Shown here: one piece after another, positions 26,958-35,705 of the stretch | How positions within the stretch are numbered: the stretch's first letter is position 1 | Layout: every line of letters starts with the position of its first letter | Source of the DNA: Actinomadura macrotermitis | Lineage (GTDB): Bacteria > Actinomycetota > Actinomycetes > Streptosporangiales > Streptosporangiaceae | DNA length: 64,000 bases | Assembly (NCBI RefSeq): GCF_009604375.1 | Contig: NZ_WEGH01000002.1 | Location: forward strand, 706,073-770,072 | Direction of reading: 5' to 3' | Program-made: the position numbers and the translations under genes | The notes under the pieces: generated by a model | Database searches by the model: none | Told to the model about the DNA's origin: nothing | The model's input: the letters and a program-made list of their open reading frames with translations, nothing else

Positions 26958-28730
26958 TCACACGCCATGCCCCTGCAACCACAGTTCCAACAACGCGATC
27001 TGCCACAGCTGGCTCGCGCCGAGCGTGGTCCGGTGGTCGCTCGGCGCCGCCAGCAGCCGCTCGACGTAGTCGGCCCGGAACAGCCCGCGCTCCTTGGCGG
27101 CCGGCGACATCAGCGCCTCGCGCACCAGCTCCAGGTAGGGGCCCGACAGGTGGCGGATGGCCGGGACGGGGAAGTAGCCCTTGGTCCGGTCGATGACCTC
27201 GTCGGGGACGATGCCGCGCGCCGCGTCCTTCAGCACGCCCTTGCCGCCCTGGGCGAGCTTCAGCTCGGGCGGGCAGGCCGCCGCGAGCTCCACCAGGTCG
27301 TGGTCCAGGAACGGGGTGCGGGCCTCCAGGCCCCACGCCATCGTCATGTTGTCGACGCGCTTGACCGGGTCGTCCACCAGCATGACGGTCGAGTCGATGC
27401 GCAGCGCCGCGTCGACCGCCGTCTCCGCGCCGGGCGCGCCGAAGTGGGCGCGCACGAAGTCGGAGGCGGCGTCGTGGTCGAGCAGGTAGGACGGGTTGAG
27501 GATGCCCTCCAGCTCCGGGTACGGGCGGTCGAAGAACACCCCGGCGTAGGCGTCGGCGGCCTGCTCGCGCGGGACGCCCGCGAGCGGCGGATACCAGTCG
27601 TACCCGGCGAACACCTCGTCGGCGCCCTGCCCCGACTGGACGACCTTGACGTGCTGGGACACCTCCTGCGACAGCAGGTAGAACGCGACGACGTCGTGGC
27701 TGACCATCGGCTCGCTCATCGCGCCGATCGCGCCCGTCAGCGCGGGCAGCAGCCGCGCGTCGTCGATGCGGATCTGGTGGTGGTCGGTGCCGAACCGCTC
27801 GGCGACCAGGTCGGAGTAGACGAACTCGTCGCCCGACTCCCCGCCCGCCGCCTGGAAGCCGATGCTGAACGTGCTGAGGTCGCGCTGCCCCGCCTCGGCG
27901 AGCAGCGCGACGATGAGGCTGGAGTCCAGGCCGCCCGACAGCAGCACGCCGACCGGGACGTCGGCGACCATCCGCCGGTCCACCGCCGTGCGCAGCGCCG
28001 CCAGCACCTCGCCGGTCCACTCCTCGCGGCTCATCGGCAGGCCCCGGGTGAAGCCGGGGCTCCAGTACAGCCGGTCCTCGATCCGCCCGTCGCGCTCCAC
28101 GGTCCGCACGGTCGCGGGCGGCAGCTTCTGCACGCCCGCCAGGATCGTGCGCGGCGGCGGGACGACCGCGTGGAACGTCATGTAGTGGTGCAGCGCGACC
28201 AGGTCCAGCCCGGTGTCCACGCCGCCGCCGGCCAGCAGCGCGGGCAGCGTCGAGGCGAACCGGAGCCGGTCGGCGTCCTGCGTCATGTAGAGCGGCTTGA
28301 TGCCGAGCCGGTCGCGGCCGAGGACGACCCGCCCGGAGTCGCGCTCCACGATCGCGAACGCGAACATGCCCTTGAAGTGGTCGACGCAGCCGGTGCCCCA
28401 GTGGTGGTACGCCTTGACCAGCACCTCGGTGTCGGAGGTGGAGAAGAACCGGTAGCCCGCGGCGAGCAGCTCGTCGCGCAGCTCGCGGTAGTTGTAGAGG
28501 CAGCCGTTGAAGACGCCGGTGAGGCCGAGCTCGGCGTCGGCCATCGGCTGCGCGCCCCGCTCCGACAGGTCGATGATCTTCAACCGGCGGTGCCCGAGCG
28601 CGACCGGCCCGGCCGACCACACCCCGGCGCCGTCCGGGCCCCGCGGCTCCATCGCGGCCGTCATCCGCGCCACCGCCGCGACGTCGGCGCCCATGCCGTC
28701 CAGGCGCACCTCACCGCTCAACCCGCACAT
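26958..28730 (-). CDS. Asparagine-synthetase-family amidotransferase (AsnO/NAGGN-like)
   Basis: This 590-residue protein has an N-terminal glutaminase (Cys2 in MCGLSGEV, then RGPDGAGVW and GVFNGCLYNYRELRD) and a synthetase domain with PP-motif GVLLSGGLDSSLIV. Length and pattern fit the N-acetylglutaminylglutamine amidotransferase (trio amidotransferase) family, which amidates a Glu/Gln dipeptide osmoprotectant. The usual GNAT-ligase and M42 peptidase partners are missing. Instead it is 19 bases behind a GCS2/ATP-grasp fusion. It probably transfers glutamine nitrogen to a carboxylate made by that enzyme; this is inferred. Confidence 0.9.
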   Translation of the reverse strand: MCGLSGEVRLDGMGADVAAVARMTAAMEPRGPDGAGVWSAGPVALGHRRLKIIDLSERGAQPMADAELGLTGVFNGCLYNYRELRDELLAAGYRFFSTSDTEVLVKAYHHWGTGCVDHFKGMFAFAIVERDSGRVVLGRDRLGIKPLYMTQDADRLRFASTLPALLAGGGVDTGLDLVALHHYMTFHAVVPPPRTILAGVQKLPPATVRTVERDGRIEDRLYWSPGFTRGLPMSREEWTGEVLAALRTAVDRRMVADVPVGVLLSGGLDSSLIVALLAEAGQRDLSTFSIGFQAAGGESGDEFVYSDLVAERFGTDHHQIRIDDARLLPALTGAIGAMSEPMVSHDVVAFYLLSQEVSQHVKVVQSGQGADEVFAGYDWYPPLAGVPREQAADAYAGVFFDRPYPELEGILNPSYLLDHDAASDFVRAHFGAPGAETAVDAALRIDSTVMLVDDPVKRVDNMTMAWGLEARTPFLDHDLVELAAACPPELKLAQGGKGVLKDAARGIVPDEVIDRTKGYFPVPAIRHLSGPYLELVREALMSPAAKERGLFRADYVERLLAAPSDHRTTLGASQLWQIALLELWLQGHGV

Positions 28731-28749
28731 TCGGATGTCTCCCTTCCGT

Positions 28750-31236
28750 TCACTGCATCAGCCAGGTGTCCTTGGAGCCGCCGCCCTGCGAGGAGTTGAC
28801 GATCCGGCTGCCCTCGGGCGCCACCCGCGTCAGCGCGACCGGGACGACCTCGGCCCGGTCGCCCTGGCACACGAACGCCCGCAGGTCCACCGCGCGCGGC
28901 CGCAGCCGGCCGCCGTCCAGCACCGGGTGCGTGGACAGCCCGACGGTCTCCTGCGCGATCCAGCCCGCCGGGTTCTCCAGCAGCCGGTCGCGGGCCTCGG
29001 CCAGCTCGGCGCGGGAGGCGTCCGGGCCGATCAGCACGCCGGCGCCGCCGTAGCCGTCGACCGGCTTGAGCACCAGCTCCGGCAGCCGGTCCAGGACCTG
29101 CTCGCGCTGCTCCTCGTCGCGGCACAGGTAGGTCGCGACGTTGTCCAGCAGCGGCTGCTCGCCGAGGTAGTACTCGATGAGGCGGGGGACGAACGCGTAC
29201 AGCGCCTTGTCGTCGCCGACGCCGTTGCCCGGCGCGTTGGCCAGCCTCAGCTGCCCGCGCCGCACGGCGTCCAGCAGCTCGCGGGGCAGTTCGTCCTCGT
29301 CGATCCGGCGGTAGAGGACCTCCACGTGCTGCCCGTCCGCCCGGACGCCGTGCTCGTCCACCTCGATCTGGTCGGGCGTGACGAGCGGGATGCCCATCTC
29401 CTGCGCGAGCAGCCTGTGCTCGAAGAACGCCGAGTCGGATTCACCGGACGTCACCAACGCGAGCGCGTCCGATTCGTTCGACAGCGCCGCACGCAGCACC
29501 TTCAGCGCGCGCGCTGGGCTGGGCGTGGACGACGCGCGCAGCATCTCCGGCAGCACCCGCGCCATCAGCCAGCGGTTCGCGAGCGCGTACCCGATGCCGG
29601 ACGGAACCCGCAGGTTGTCCTCCAGGACGGCCCAGCGGCCCGCCCCGTCGCGCACCAGGTCGATGCCCGCCACCGCGCACCGCACCGAATCCTTCGGGAC
29701 CAGCCGCCCGTCGTCCCGCAGGCCGGGCGAATCGTCGACCGCCCAGGCGGGCAGCACACCGTCGCGCACCGCCTCGCGATCGCCGTAGGCGTCGCGCAGG
29801 AACGCCTCCAGGGCGCGCACCCGCTGCACCAGGCCGACCTGCAGCAGCGTCCAGTCCTCGGCGGCGATGATGCGCGGCACCAGGTCGACCGGGAACAGCC
29901 GGTCCTCCTCCTCGCCCTCCACGTGGAAGGTCATGCCGAGCTGCCGCTGCACCTCGTCGCGCTTGCGCTCCCGCTCGGCCAGGCCGTCCGCGCCGAGCCG
30001 GTCGAGCGCGTTCATCAGCAGCCCGTAGGGGCCGCGCGCGCTGCCGTCGAACACCACGGCCTCGTCGGCGGAGGTGTCGTAACCGGCCAGCATCGGCGCG
30101 ACCCGCGTCCGGGCCGGCCCCGCGCCGGGCGCCCACTCGGTGTTCGCGCGGGTCTCGGCGAGCAGCAGGTCCACCACCCGCCCGACACCGCCCTCGGCGA
30201 ACGCGGCGCGCTGCCGGGCCGCCGACCCGCCGCCCGCCAGGACCGCGTCGGCCAGCTCCGACACCAGCTCCCAGTCGCCCAGCCGCTCCAGCGCCGGCCG
30301 CAGCCCCGCCACCGTCCGGCGGATGAACAGCGGCGCCGGCACCGGCACGCCGTCCACCGGATCGACCAGCTCGCTCTCCAGCCCGGCGCGGGCGGCGCGC
30401 CACGACATCGCCCGGGTCAGCTCGGTGCGCACCGGCAGCGGCGGGCGGCCCGCGACGGCCGCCTCCATCTCCTCGATCACCATCGCCCGGAACAGCCCGG
30501 CCAGCAGCACGACGTCCTCCACCCGCGGGCAGGCGTCGCACACGCGCAGCTCGATCGTCGGCAGGTGCGCCGACGGCCGCACATCGAAATAGATCATGCC
30601 GCGGTCGCTGATGACGCCGGACCGCACCAGGTCGTCGACCATCCGGTCGTACTCCTCGGCCGACCCGAACTCCCCGAGCGGCCCGGTCGTCGGCCAGCGC
30701 GACCACAGCAGCGTCCGGTAGCTGGCGTAGCCGGTGTCGGAGCCGAGCCAGTACGGCGAGCTCGCCGAGATCGCCAGCAGGGCCGGCAGCCGCGGCGCGA
30801 TCCGGTGCGCGATCGCCACCGCCAGATCGCGGTCGCCCACGTCCACGTGGACCTGCGCGCCGCAGATCAGCTGCTCGCGGGCCAGCGCCTGGTACTCCTC
30901 CAGCATGTTCTCGTAGCGGGGGTCCGGCGTGACCTTCAGCGCGTCCACGTCGGCGACGGGCACGGTGCCCGACGCGACGATGCCGAGCCCGAGCGGCTCG
31001 GCCGCGGCCACCACGCCGCGTCTCAGCGCGGCCAGGTCCTCGGCCAGGTCGATCAGCCGCAGAAAGGGTCTGCTGTTGGTCTCCACGACCGAACGCTGCA
31101 GCTCAGCACTGAAACGCTCGGCCGGTAGTTGCTGCAGGAGGCTGTCCGCCCGCGGCAGCAAACGATGCGTTTCCAGGTCCACGGTGTGGAACTCCTCCTC
31201 CACACCGACGGCCATCACTTCCGCGCGGTCGCCCAT
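28750..31236 (-). CDS. GCS2 carboxylate-amine ligase fused to circularly permuted ATP-grasp
   Basis: An 828-residue fusion. Residues 1-370 are a GCS2 (glutamate-cysteine ligase family 2, YbdK-like) domain: VGVEEEFHTVD, SVVETNSRP and CGAQVHVDVGD. Residues about 400-828 are a circularly permuted ATP-grasp of the DUF404/403/407 type, with ENLRVPSGIGY, NAPGNGVGDDK, LKPVDGYGGAGVLIG and SSQGGGSKDTWLM. Each half forms peptide-like bonds, so the enzyme may join two amino acids in succession. It heads the operon with the AsnO-like and EgtC-like genes. ATG 31236 is preferred to GTG 31239. Confidence 0.9.
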   Translation of the reverse strand: MGDRAEVMAVGVEEEFHTVDLETHRLLPRADSLLQQLPAERFSAELQRSVVETNSRPFLRLIDLAEDLAALRRGVVAAAEPLGLGIVASGTVPVADVDALKVTPDPRYENMLEEYQALAREQLICGAQVHVDVGDRDLAVAIAHRIAPRLPALLAISASSPYWLGSDTGYASYRTLLWSRWPTTGPLGEFGSAEEYDRMVDDLVRSGVISDRGMIYFDVRPSAHLPTIELRVCDACPRVEDVVLLAGLFRAMVIEEMEAAVAGRPPLPVRTELTRAMSWRAARAGLESELVDPVDGVPVPAPLFIRRTVAGLRPALERLGDWELVSELADAVLAGGGSAARQRAAFAEGGVGRVVDLLLAETRANTEWAPGAGPARTRVAPMLAGYDTSADEAVVFDGSARGPYGLLMNALDRLGADGLAERERKRDEVQRQLGMTFHVEGEEEDRLFPVDLVPRIIAAEDWTLLQVGLVQRVRALEAFLRDAYGDREAVRDGVLPAWAVDDSPGLRDDGRLVPKDSVRCAVAGIDLVRDGAGRWAVLEDNLRVPSGIGYALANRWLMARVLPEMLRASSTPSPARALKVLRAALSNESDALALVTSGESDSAFFEHRLLAQEMGIPLVTPDQIEVDEHGVRADGQHVEVLYRRIDEDELPRELLDAVRRGQLRLANAPGNGVGDDKALYAFVPRLIEYYLGEQPLLDNVATYLCRDEEQREQVLDRLPELVLKPVDGYGGAGVLIGPDASRAELAEARDRLLENPAGWIAQETVGLSTHPVLDGGRLRPRAVDLRAFVCQGDRAEVVPVALTRVAPEGSRIVNSSQGGGSKDTWLMQ

Positions 31237-31356
31237 CACGCGACCGTAGGTGCCCTTTGTTTCGCCGAAATATCATGAACATGGCGAACGGGTTCGCTTA
31301 CCTGGCTCTCACCAGCCGGAATCATCCGTGAAACACGCCCGGCCGACCCTGCGGAC

Positions 31357-32277
31357 ATGCTCTGTTTCCAGGACATCCACGGTTACCGCCGCGCCTACCG
31401 CGTCCTCGGCGACGGCCCCCCGCTCCTGCTCGTCCACGGCATCGGCGACAGCTCGCTGACCTGGGACCGGGTGCTGGCCGGCCTCGCCGAACGCCACACC
31501 GTCATCGCCCCCGACCTGCTCGGCCACGGCGACTCGGCCCGGCCCCGCGCCGACTACGCCATCGGCGCCTACGCCTGCGGCATGCGCGACCTGCTGACCG
31601 TCCTCGGCGTCGACCGGGTCAGCGTCGCCGGGCACTCCCTCGGCGGCGGCATCGCGATGCAGTTCGCCTACCAGTTCCCCGAGCGCGTCGAGCGCCTCGC
31701 CCTCGTCGGCAGCGCCGGCCTCGGCCGCGCCGTGCACCCGGCGTTCCGGCTCGCCGCCGGCCCCGGCGCGTCCCTCGGCATGCGGCTGCTCACCACCCCG
31801 CCCACCCGCGCCGCGGTCCGGGCCGCCACCCCCGTCCTGCGCGCCCTCGGCGGCGCCGGCCTCGGCCACGACCTGGACTACGTCCTCGGCCGCTACCGGA
31901 ACTTCGCCGACCCGTCCGCCCGCCGCGCGTTCCTGCGCACCATCCGCGCCGGCGTGGACCTGCGCGGCCAGGCCATCACGATGCTCGACCGCGGCTACCT
32001 CGCCCGCGACCTGCCCACCCTCATCGTCTGGGGGCGCCGCGACGGCATCATCCCGGTCCGCCACGCCTACGTCGCGCACACCGTCATGCCCCGCAGCCGC
32101 CTGGAGGTCTTCGAGGACGCCGGCCACTTCCCGCACCGCGACGAGCCCGAGCGCTTCGTCGAGGTGATGGACGACTTCCTGAAGACCGAACCGGCCCGGC
32201 ACGACCGCGCCGACTGGCGCGACCTCCTGCTCGCCGGCCGCCCGACCACGCCCCCGGAACCCTCCAGCGGCACCTGA
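31357..32277 (+). CDS. Alpha/beta hydrolase
   Basis: A 306-residue serine hydrolase: oxyanion segment LLLVHGIGDSSLTW, GHGDSARPR, nucleophile Ser94 in AGHSLGGGIAM, acid in VWGRRDGIIPV, and His in DAGHFPHRDEP. It has the general carboxylesterase/lipase-like layout of family members that act on small esters or lipids; no substrate is evident. ATG 31357 begins MLCFQDIHGY. It diverges from the GCS2/ATP-grasp operon, sharing a 120-base promoter gap. The C-terminal 20 residues are Pro-rich and probably disordered. Confidence 0.92.
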   Translation: MLCFQDIHGYRRAYRVLGDGPPLLLVHGIGDSSLTWDRVLAGLAERHTVIAPDLLGHGDSARPRADYAIGAYACGMRDLLTVLGVDRVSVAGHSLGGGIAMQFAYQFPERVERLALVGSAGLGRAVHPAFRLAAGPGASLGMRLLTTPPTRAAVRAATPVLRALGGAGLGHDLDYVLGRYRNFADPSARRAFLRTIRAGVDLRGQAITMLDRGYLARDLPTLIVWGRRDGIIPVRHAYVAHTVMPRSRLEVFEDAGHFPHRDEPERFVEVMDDFLKTEPARHDRADWRDLLLAGRPTTPPEPSSGT

Positions 32278-32296
32278 GGCCCGCCATACTCGGCGC

Positions 32297-32800
32297 ATGC
32301 TGGACTTCCTGGTGCGCTTCGCCCTGACCGGAAGCGCCGGCCTGCTCCGCCTCGGCGCCCCGCTCCGCGACCTGGTCGCGGAATACGGCGGGCCGTGGGA
32401 CATCGGACGCGTCGGCAAGCACGACAGGTGGCCGCACCTGTACTCCTACGGCGACGTCGAGTTCACGGTCTGCCGCTGCCGCATGGTCACGCACATCTCG
32501 GTGCCGACCTGGCGCGAGACCGTCGAACTGCCCCCTGGCCTGGGCACCGTCCCCGCAACGGTCACCTACCGGCAACTGACCGAGGCCCTGTCCGCGGCCG
32601 GCTGCGCCTGGGAACCTCTCCCGCCCATCCCGGGCCAGTGCGGCATACGCGCCATGCCGGAACGCATCGAGTTCGTCTTCGTCACGGAAGAGGAACCCGA
32701 ACCGCTGCTGCACGGCGCCCACAGCTGGTTCCTCCCCCACGACTGCATCGACACCGCCACAGCCGCGGCCCGTTTCCCGGACGACCTCCCACCAGAGTGA
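32297..32800 (+). CDS. Conserved hypothetical protein
   Basis: A 167-residue soluble protein. The middle reads EYGGPWDIGRVGKHDRWP then LYSYGDVEFTVCRCR, resembling actinomycete immunity- or SMI1-like small proteins that open with a similar GxPxDxG pattern, but the assignment is not secure. ATG 32297 is 19 bases after the hydrolase stop, so the genes may be co-transcribed. It ends eight bases from the convergent RibD-like gene. Confidence 0.7.
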   Translation: MLDFLVRFALTGSAGLLRLGAPLRDLVAEYGGPWDIGRVGKHDRWPHLYSYGDVEFTVCRCRMVTHISVPTWRETVELPPGLGTVPATVTYRQLTEALSAAGCAWEPLPPIPGQCGIRAMPERIEFVFVTEEEPEPLLHGAHSWFLPHDCIDTATAAARFPDDLPPE

Positions 32801-32808
32801 CGGAGCGG

Positions 32809-33366
32809 TCAGGGGCGCTTGGGCTCGTAGTGCATCGCGGTGATGCCGCAGTCGAACGGGTGGGCGCCGACGAGGCGCAGCCCCTGGTAGGCGCCTTCAG
32901 GGAAGACCGGCATGCCGGAGCCGATCGCGGTGGGGTTGACGAACAGGTGCAGCTCGTCCAGCAGGCCCTCGGCGATCAGGCTCTGGGCCAGCGTGCTGCC
33001 GCCGTAGGCGATGATGTCGCCGCCCTCCTGCGCCTTCAGCTTCGCGATCGTCCCGGCCAGGTCGCCGGACACGGTGGTGTTGTCCCAGGGCGACTCGGTG
33101 AGGCTGCTGGAGATCACGACCTTGGGCGTGCCGTTCATCTTGTCGATCGCCTCCTGCGGCTCGCCCTCCGGACCGGCCGCCCACGTCGGGATGAACCCCT
33201 CCGCGAGGTTGCGGCCCAGCACGATGCAGTCGACCGGCTCGGTCAGCGCACCGATGTAGGCGCCGATGTCCTCGGTCCAGGGGAACGTCATCCAGTCCAT
33301 CTCGCCGTTCGGGCCGGCCATGAAGCCGTCGGCGGTGACCTGGACCTGCAGCTTGAACCTGCGCAT
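32809..33366 (-). CDS. RibD C-terminal/dihydrofolate-reductase-like protein
   Basis: A 185-residue reductase-fold protein beginning KLQVQVTADGFMAGPNGEMDW, with CIVLGRNLAEGF and IIAYGGSTLAQSLIAEGL, the hallmarks of the RibD_C/DHFR-like family. These are common soluble proteins annotated as dihydrofolate reductase family, usually without proven activity and not part of the riboflavin operon. ATG 33366 has a GAGAG ribosome site a few bases upstream. NADPH binding is a family inference. Confidence 0.9.
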   Translation of the reverse strand: MRRFKLQVQVTADGFMAGPNGEMDWMTFPWTEDIGAYIGALTEPVDCIVLGRNLAEGFIPTWAAGPEGEPQEAIDKMNGTPKVVISSSLTESPWDNTTVSGDLAGTIAKLKAQEGGDIIAYGGSTLAQSLIAEGLLDELHLFVNPTAIGSGMPVFPEGAYQGLRLVGAHPFDCGITAMHYEPKRP

Positions 33367-33522
33367 GGGGTGCTCTCTCTCAGCCGTGGAACCGTCGTCC
33401 TTCTCGATGGCTCCACACTGCCGGACCCCGCTTACGGCATCTTTACGGCTTCTCTTCGATGACGCCCGGCTTCATCAGCAGGTCGGCCTTGACGCCAGGA
33501 TCAGCACCGGGAGACTGGCCTG

Positions 33523-33795
33523 GTGATGGTCAAGACGCTGCGTCCCCGCGACTACAACGAGGCCCTGCACGTGGGGCACTTCTTCCGCAACAAGCGCATC
33601 CCGGTCGTGATGGACCTGACGGCGCTGAACGACGACGTGGCGCGGCAGTTCGTCGACTTCGCCGCGGGCCTGGTCTTCGGCCGGGGCGGCGACATGGACC
33701 GGCTGGGTCCCAAGCTCTTCCTGCTGATCCCCTCCGGCCTGTCCCGGCCGGCCGTCCTCCCGCCGGCTACCGGGACGGACACGGCCACCGCCTGA
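33523..33795 (+). CDS. SepF-like cell-division protein
   Basis: A 90-residue paralogue of SepF, which anchors and bundles FtsZ. The core matches the family throughout: VKTLRPRDYNEALHVGHFF, then IPVVMDLTALNDDVARQFVD and FAAGLVFGRGGDMDRLGPK. The N-terminal membrane-binding helix and linker of full SepF are missing, and the last 15 residues are a short Pro/Thr tail. It is not near a dcw cluster, so it is one of the extra SepF-like proteins of actinomycetes. GTG 33523 is favoured over ATG 33526 by spacing from GGGAG. Confidence 0.85.
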   Translation: MMVKTLRPRDYNEALHVGHFFRNKRIPVVMDLTALNDDVARQFVDFAAGLVFGRGGDMDRLGPKLFLLIPSGLSRPAVLPPATGTDTATA

Positions 33796-33802
33796 CCGGC
33801 CG

Positions 33803-34057
33803 TCACGGCGTGCCGGTGACCACCGCCGTGCCGACGAGGACATAGCGGGGCTCGTGCCATCGGGAGGGACCCTCGCCCGGCGATATCGTCGTCACCTGCA
33901 ACCCCACGATGGCGTGGGCGCCGCGGTAGACCGCCGCGTGCGCGAGCTGATCGAGTCCGAGACCGATGTCGGCGGCGTCGGTCCAGACCGGCCACGCCTG
34001 CTCGACGGGTCCCGCGCCGGCGATCGGTATGTGGTCGGTCGTGTAGATCGGGATCAT
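33803..34057 (-). CDS. Small YbjQ/DUF74-like protein
   Basis: An 84-residue protein starting MIPIYTTDHIPIAG, with HAIVGLQVTTISPG and YVLVGTAVVTG, similar in pattern to the YbjQ/DUF74 heavy-metal-binding-like family but shorter. ATG 34057 has an AGGAGAGGG ribosome site 5-10 bases upstream. Function unknown; probably a cytosolic oligomer if the family call holds. It ends close to the convergent sepF-like gene. Confidence 0.65.
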   Translation of the reverse strand: MIPIYTTDHIPIAGAGPVEQAWPVWTDAADIGLGLDQLAHAAVYRGAHAIVGLQVTTISPGEGPSRWHEPRYVLVGTAVVTGTP

Positions 34058-34285
34058 CCGGCCACCCTCTCCTACCACCGGGCGCGTTTTCGACCCCCTA
34101 TCCGTGACGCCACATTCCGCTGGACGGCGCGTGCGGCTTCTGTAGTGAACGGCCCCCTTTCCGGCCTGCGAAGGGCGCGACTAACGTCACTTTCCGTAGC
34201 CGATTGACTTTACTGCGTATCCATTTTGCCCGTTCTGGCCGTTCCGCCAGAGGACGCTCCGCCTTTCCCCCGAGAGGAGCCCGTC
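34058..34285. promoter_or_regulatory. Upstream region of the encapsulin operon
   Basis: About 228 bases, partly AT-rich, with no coding frame of good character. It includes TTGACT at 34204-34209, a possible -35 box, without a well-placed -10. It must hold the promoter of the three-gene encapsulin operon. Confidence 0.4.
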
Positions 34286-35677
34286 ATGACCAGCGAGGCG
34301 ACCGGCGAAAGGCTCAGTCTCAGCACCCGCGCGGCACGGAACCTGGCCACCACCACCAAGACCGTGCCGCAGATGCAGGGCATCACCCCGCGGTGGCTGC
34401 TGCGCAGGCTGCCCTGGGTCGAGGTCCCCGGCGGCACCTACCGGGTGAACCGGCGGCTCAGGCTCGCCGTGGGCAGCGGCCGGGTCGGGGTCGTCCAGGC
34501 GGGCGCCGACGACGTCCGGATCATCCCCGAGACGCTCGTCGAACTCCCCCCGCTGCGCGGGTACGGCGACGCGGCGGTGCTCGCCGGGCTGGCCCGCCGC
34601 TTCACCCCCCGCCACGTGCAGCCCGGCGAGGTGCTGGCCGCGGCCGGCGCGCCGGTGACCGAGGTGCTCGTCATCGCGCACGGCAAGGTCGAGCGGATCG
34701 GGACGGGCGAGTACGGCGACCCGCAGACCCTCGGCGTGGTCGCGGACGGCACGCACCTGGGCGAACAGGCCCTGCACCAGGACGAACCGGTATGGGCGCA
34801 CACCTACAAGGCCGCCACCGCCGGCACCCTCCTGGCGCTGCCCCGGCGGGAGCTGCAGCGGATCCTGGACGAGACGCCGCGGCTGCGCGCGCACATCGCC
34901 GACCGCCTGGCGGCCGGCGACCGCCCCGCCAACCGCAAGGGCGAGGCCGAGATCGCGGTGGCCTCCGGGCACCACGGCGAACCCGTGCTGCCGGGCACGT
35001 TCGCCGACTACGATCCCGGCCCGCGCGAGTACGGGCTGTCGCCCGTGCAGTCCGTCGTGCGCGTGCACACCCGCGTCCAGGACCTCTACAGCGACCCGAT
35101 GGACCAGACCGAGCAGCAGCTGCGGCTGGTGATCGAGGAGGCCCTGGAAACCCAGGAGCGGGAGCTGCTCACCAACCGCGGGTTCGGGCTGCTGCACAAC
35201 ACCGAGTACGACCAGCGCATCAGCACCCGCGGCGGCCCGCCGACCCCCGACGACATGGACGACCTGCTCACCCGCCGCCGCGGCACCAGGCTGTTCCTGG
35301 CCCACCCCAAGGCCATCGCCGCGTTCATGCGCCAGTGCAGCCGGCGCGGCCTGTACCCCGCCCCCGTCACCGAGGACGGGCGCCCCGTCCCCGCCTGGCG
35401 CGGCGTCCCGATCTTCCCCTGCGACAAGATCCCCATCAGCCGCGGCCACACGACCTCGATCGTCGCGATGCGGCTCGGCGAGTCCGCGCAGGGCGTGGTC
35501 GGCCTGCGCCCCGCGGAGCTCGCCGACCAGGTCGCACCGGGCGTGAGCGTCCGCCGCATGGGCGTCGACGAGCGCGCGCTGACCGCCTACCTGGTGTCGG
35601 CCTACGCCTCGGCCGCCGCCCTCGTACCCGACGCGATCGGCGTCCTGGAGAACGTCGACATCGCCGCCGGCCACTGA
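34286..35677 (+). CDS. eshA: Family 2B encapsulin shell protein (EshA-like)
   Basis: This 463-residue protein matches EshA, the family 2B encapsulin whose HK97-type shell has an inserted cyclic-nucleotide-binding domain. The N-terminal arm (LSLSTRAARNLATTTKT) leads to a cNMP-binding-like domain at about residues 85-195 (HVQPGEVLAAAGAPV through VVADGTHLGEQAL), then the shell fold (EYDQRISTRGG, CDKIPISRGHTTSIVAMRLGE). Known EshA shells enclose 2-methylisoborneol synthase. The two genes downstream are the methyltransferase and cyclase of that pathway, so it probably assembles a terpene-forming compartment. AGAGGAG precedes ATG 34286. Confidence 0.95.
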   Translation: MTSEATGERLSLSTRAARNLATTTKTVPQMQGITPRWLLRRLPWVEVPGGTYRVNRRLRLAVGSGRVGVVQAGADDVRIIPETLVELPPLRGYGDAAVLAGLARRFTPRHVQPGEVLAAAGAPVTEVLVIAHGKVERIGTGEYGDPQTLGVVADGTHLGEQALHQDEPVWAHTYKAATAGTLLALPRRELQRILDETPRLRAHIADRLAAGDRPANRKGEAEIAVASGHHGEPVLPGTFADYDPGPREYGLSPVQSVVRVHTRVQDLYSDPMDQTEQQLRLVIEEALETQERELLTNRGFGLLHNTEYDQRISTRGGPPTPDDMDDLLTRRRGTRLFLAHPKAIAAFMRQCSRRGLYPAPVTEDGRPVPAWRGVPIFPCDKIPISRGHTTSIVAMRLGESAQGVVGLRPAELADQVAPGVSVRRMGVDERALTAYLVSAYASAAALVPDAIGVLENVDIAAGH

Positions 35678-35705
35678 AGCAACCCGCCCCCGAAAGGAAC
35701 CTTCC

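Noticed and set aside
26125..31236. Ergothioneine gene cluster
   Set aside because: The EgtC-like gene fits, but egtB, egtD and egtE are absent and the GCS2 protein is a fusion unlike EgtA.
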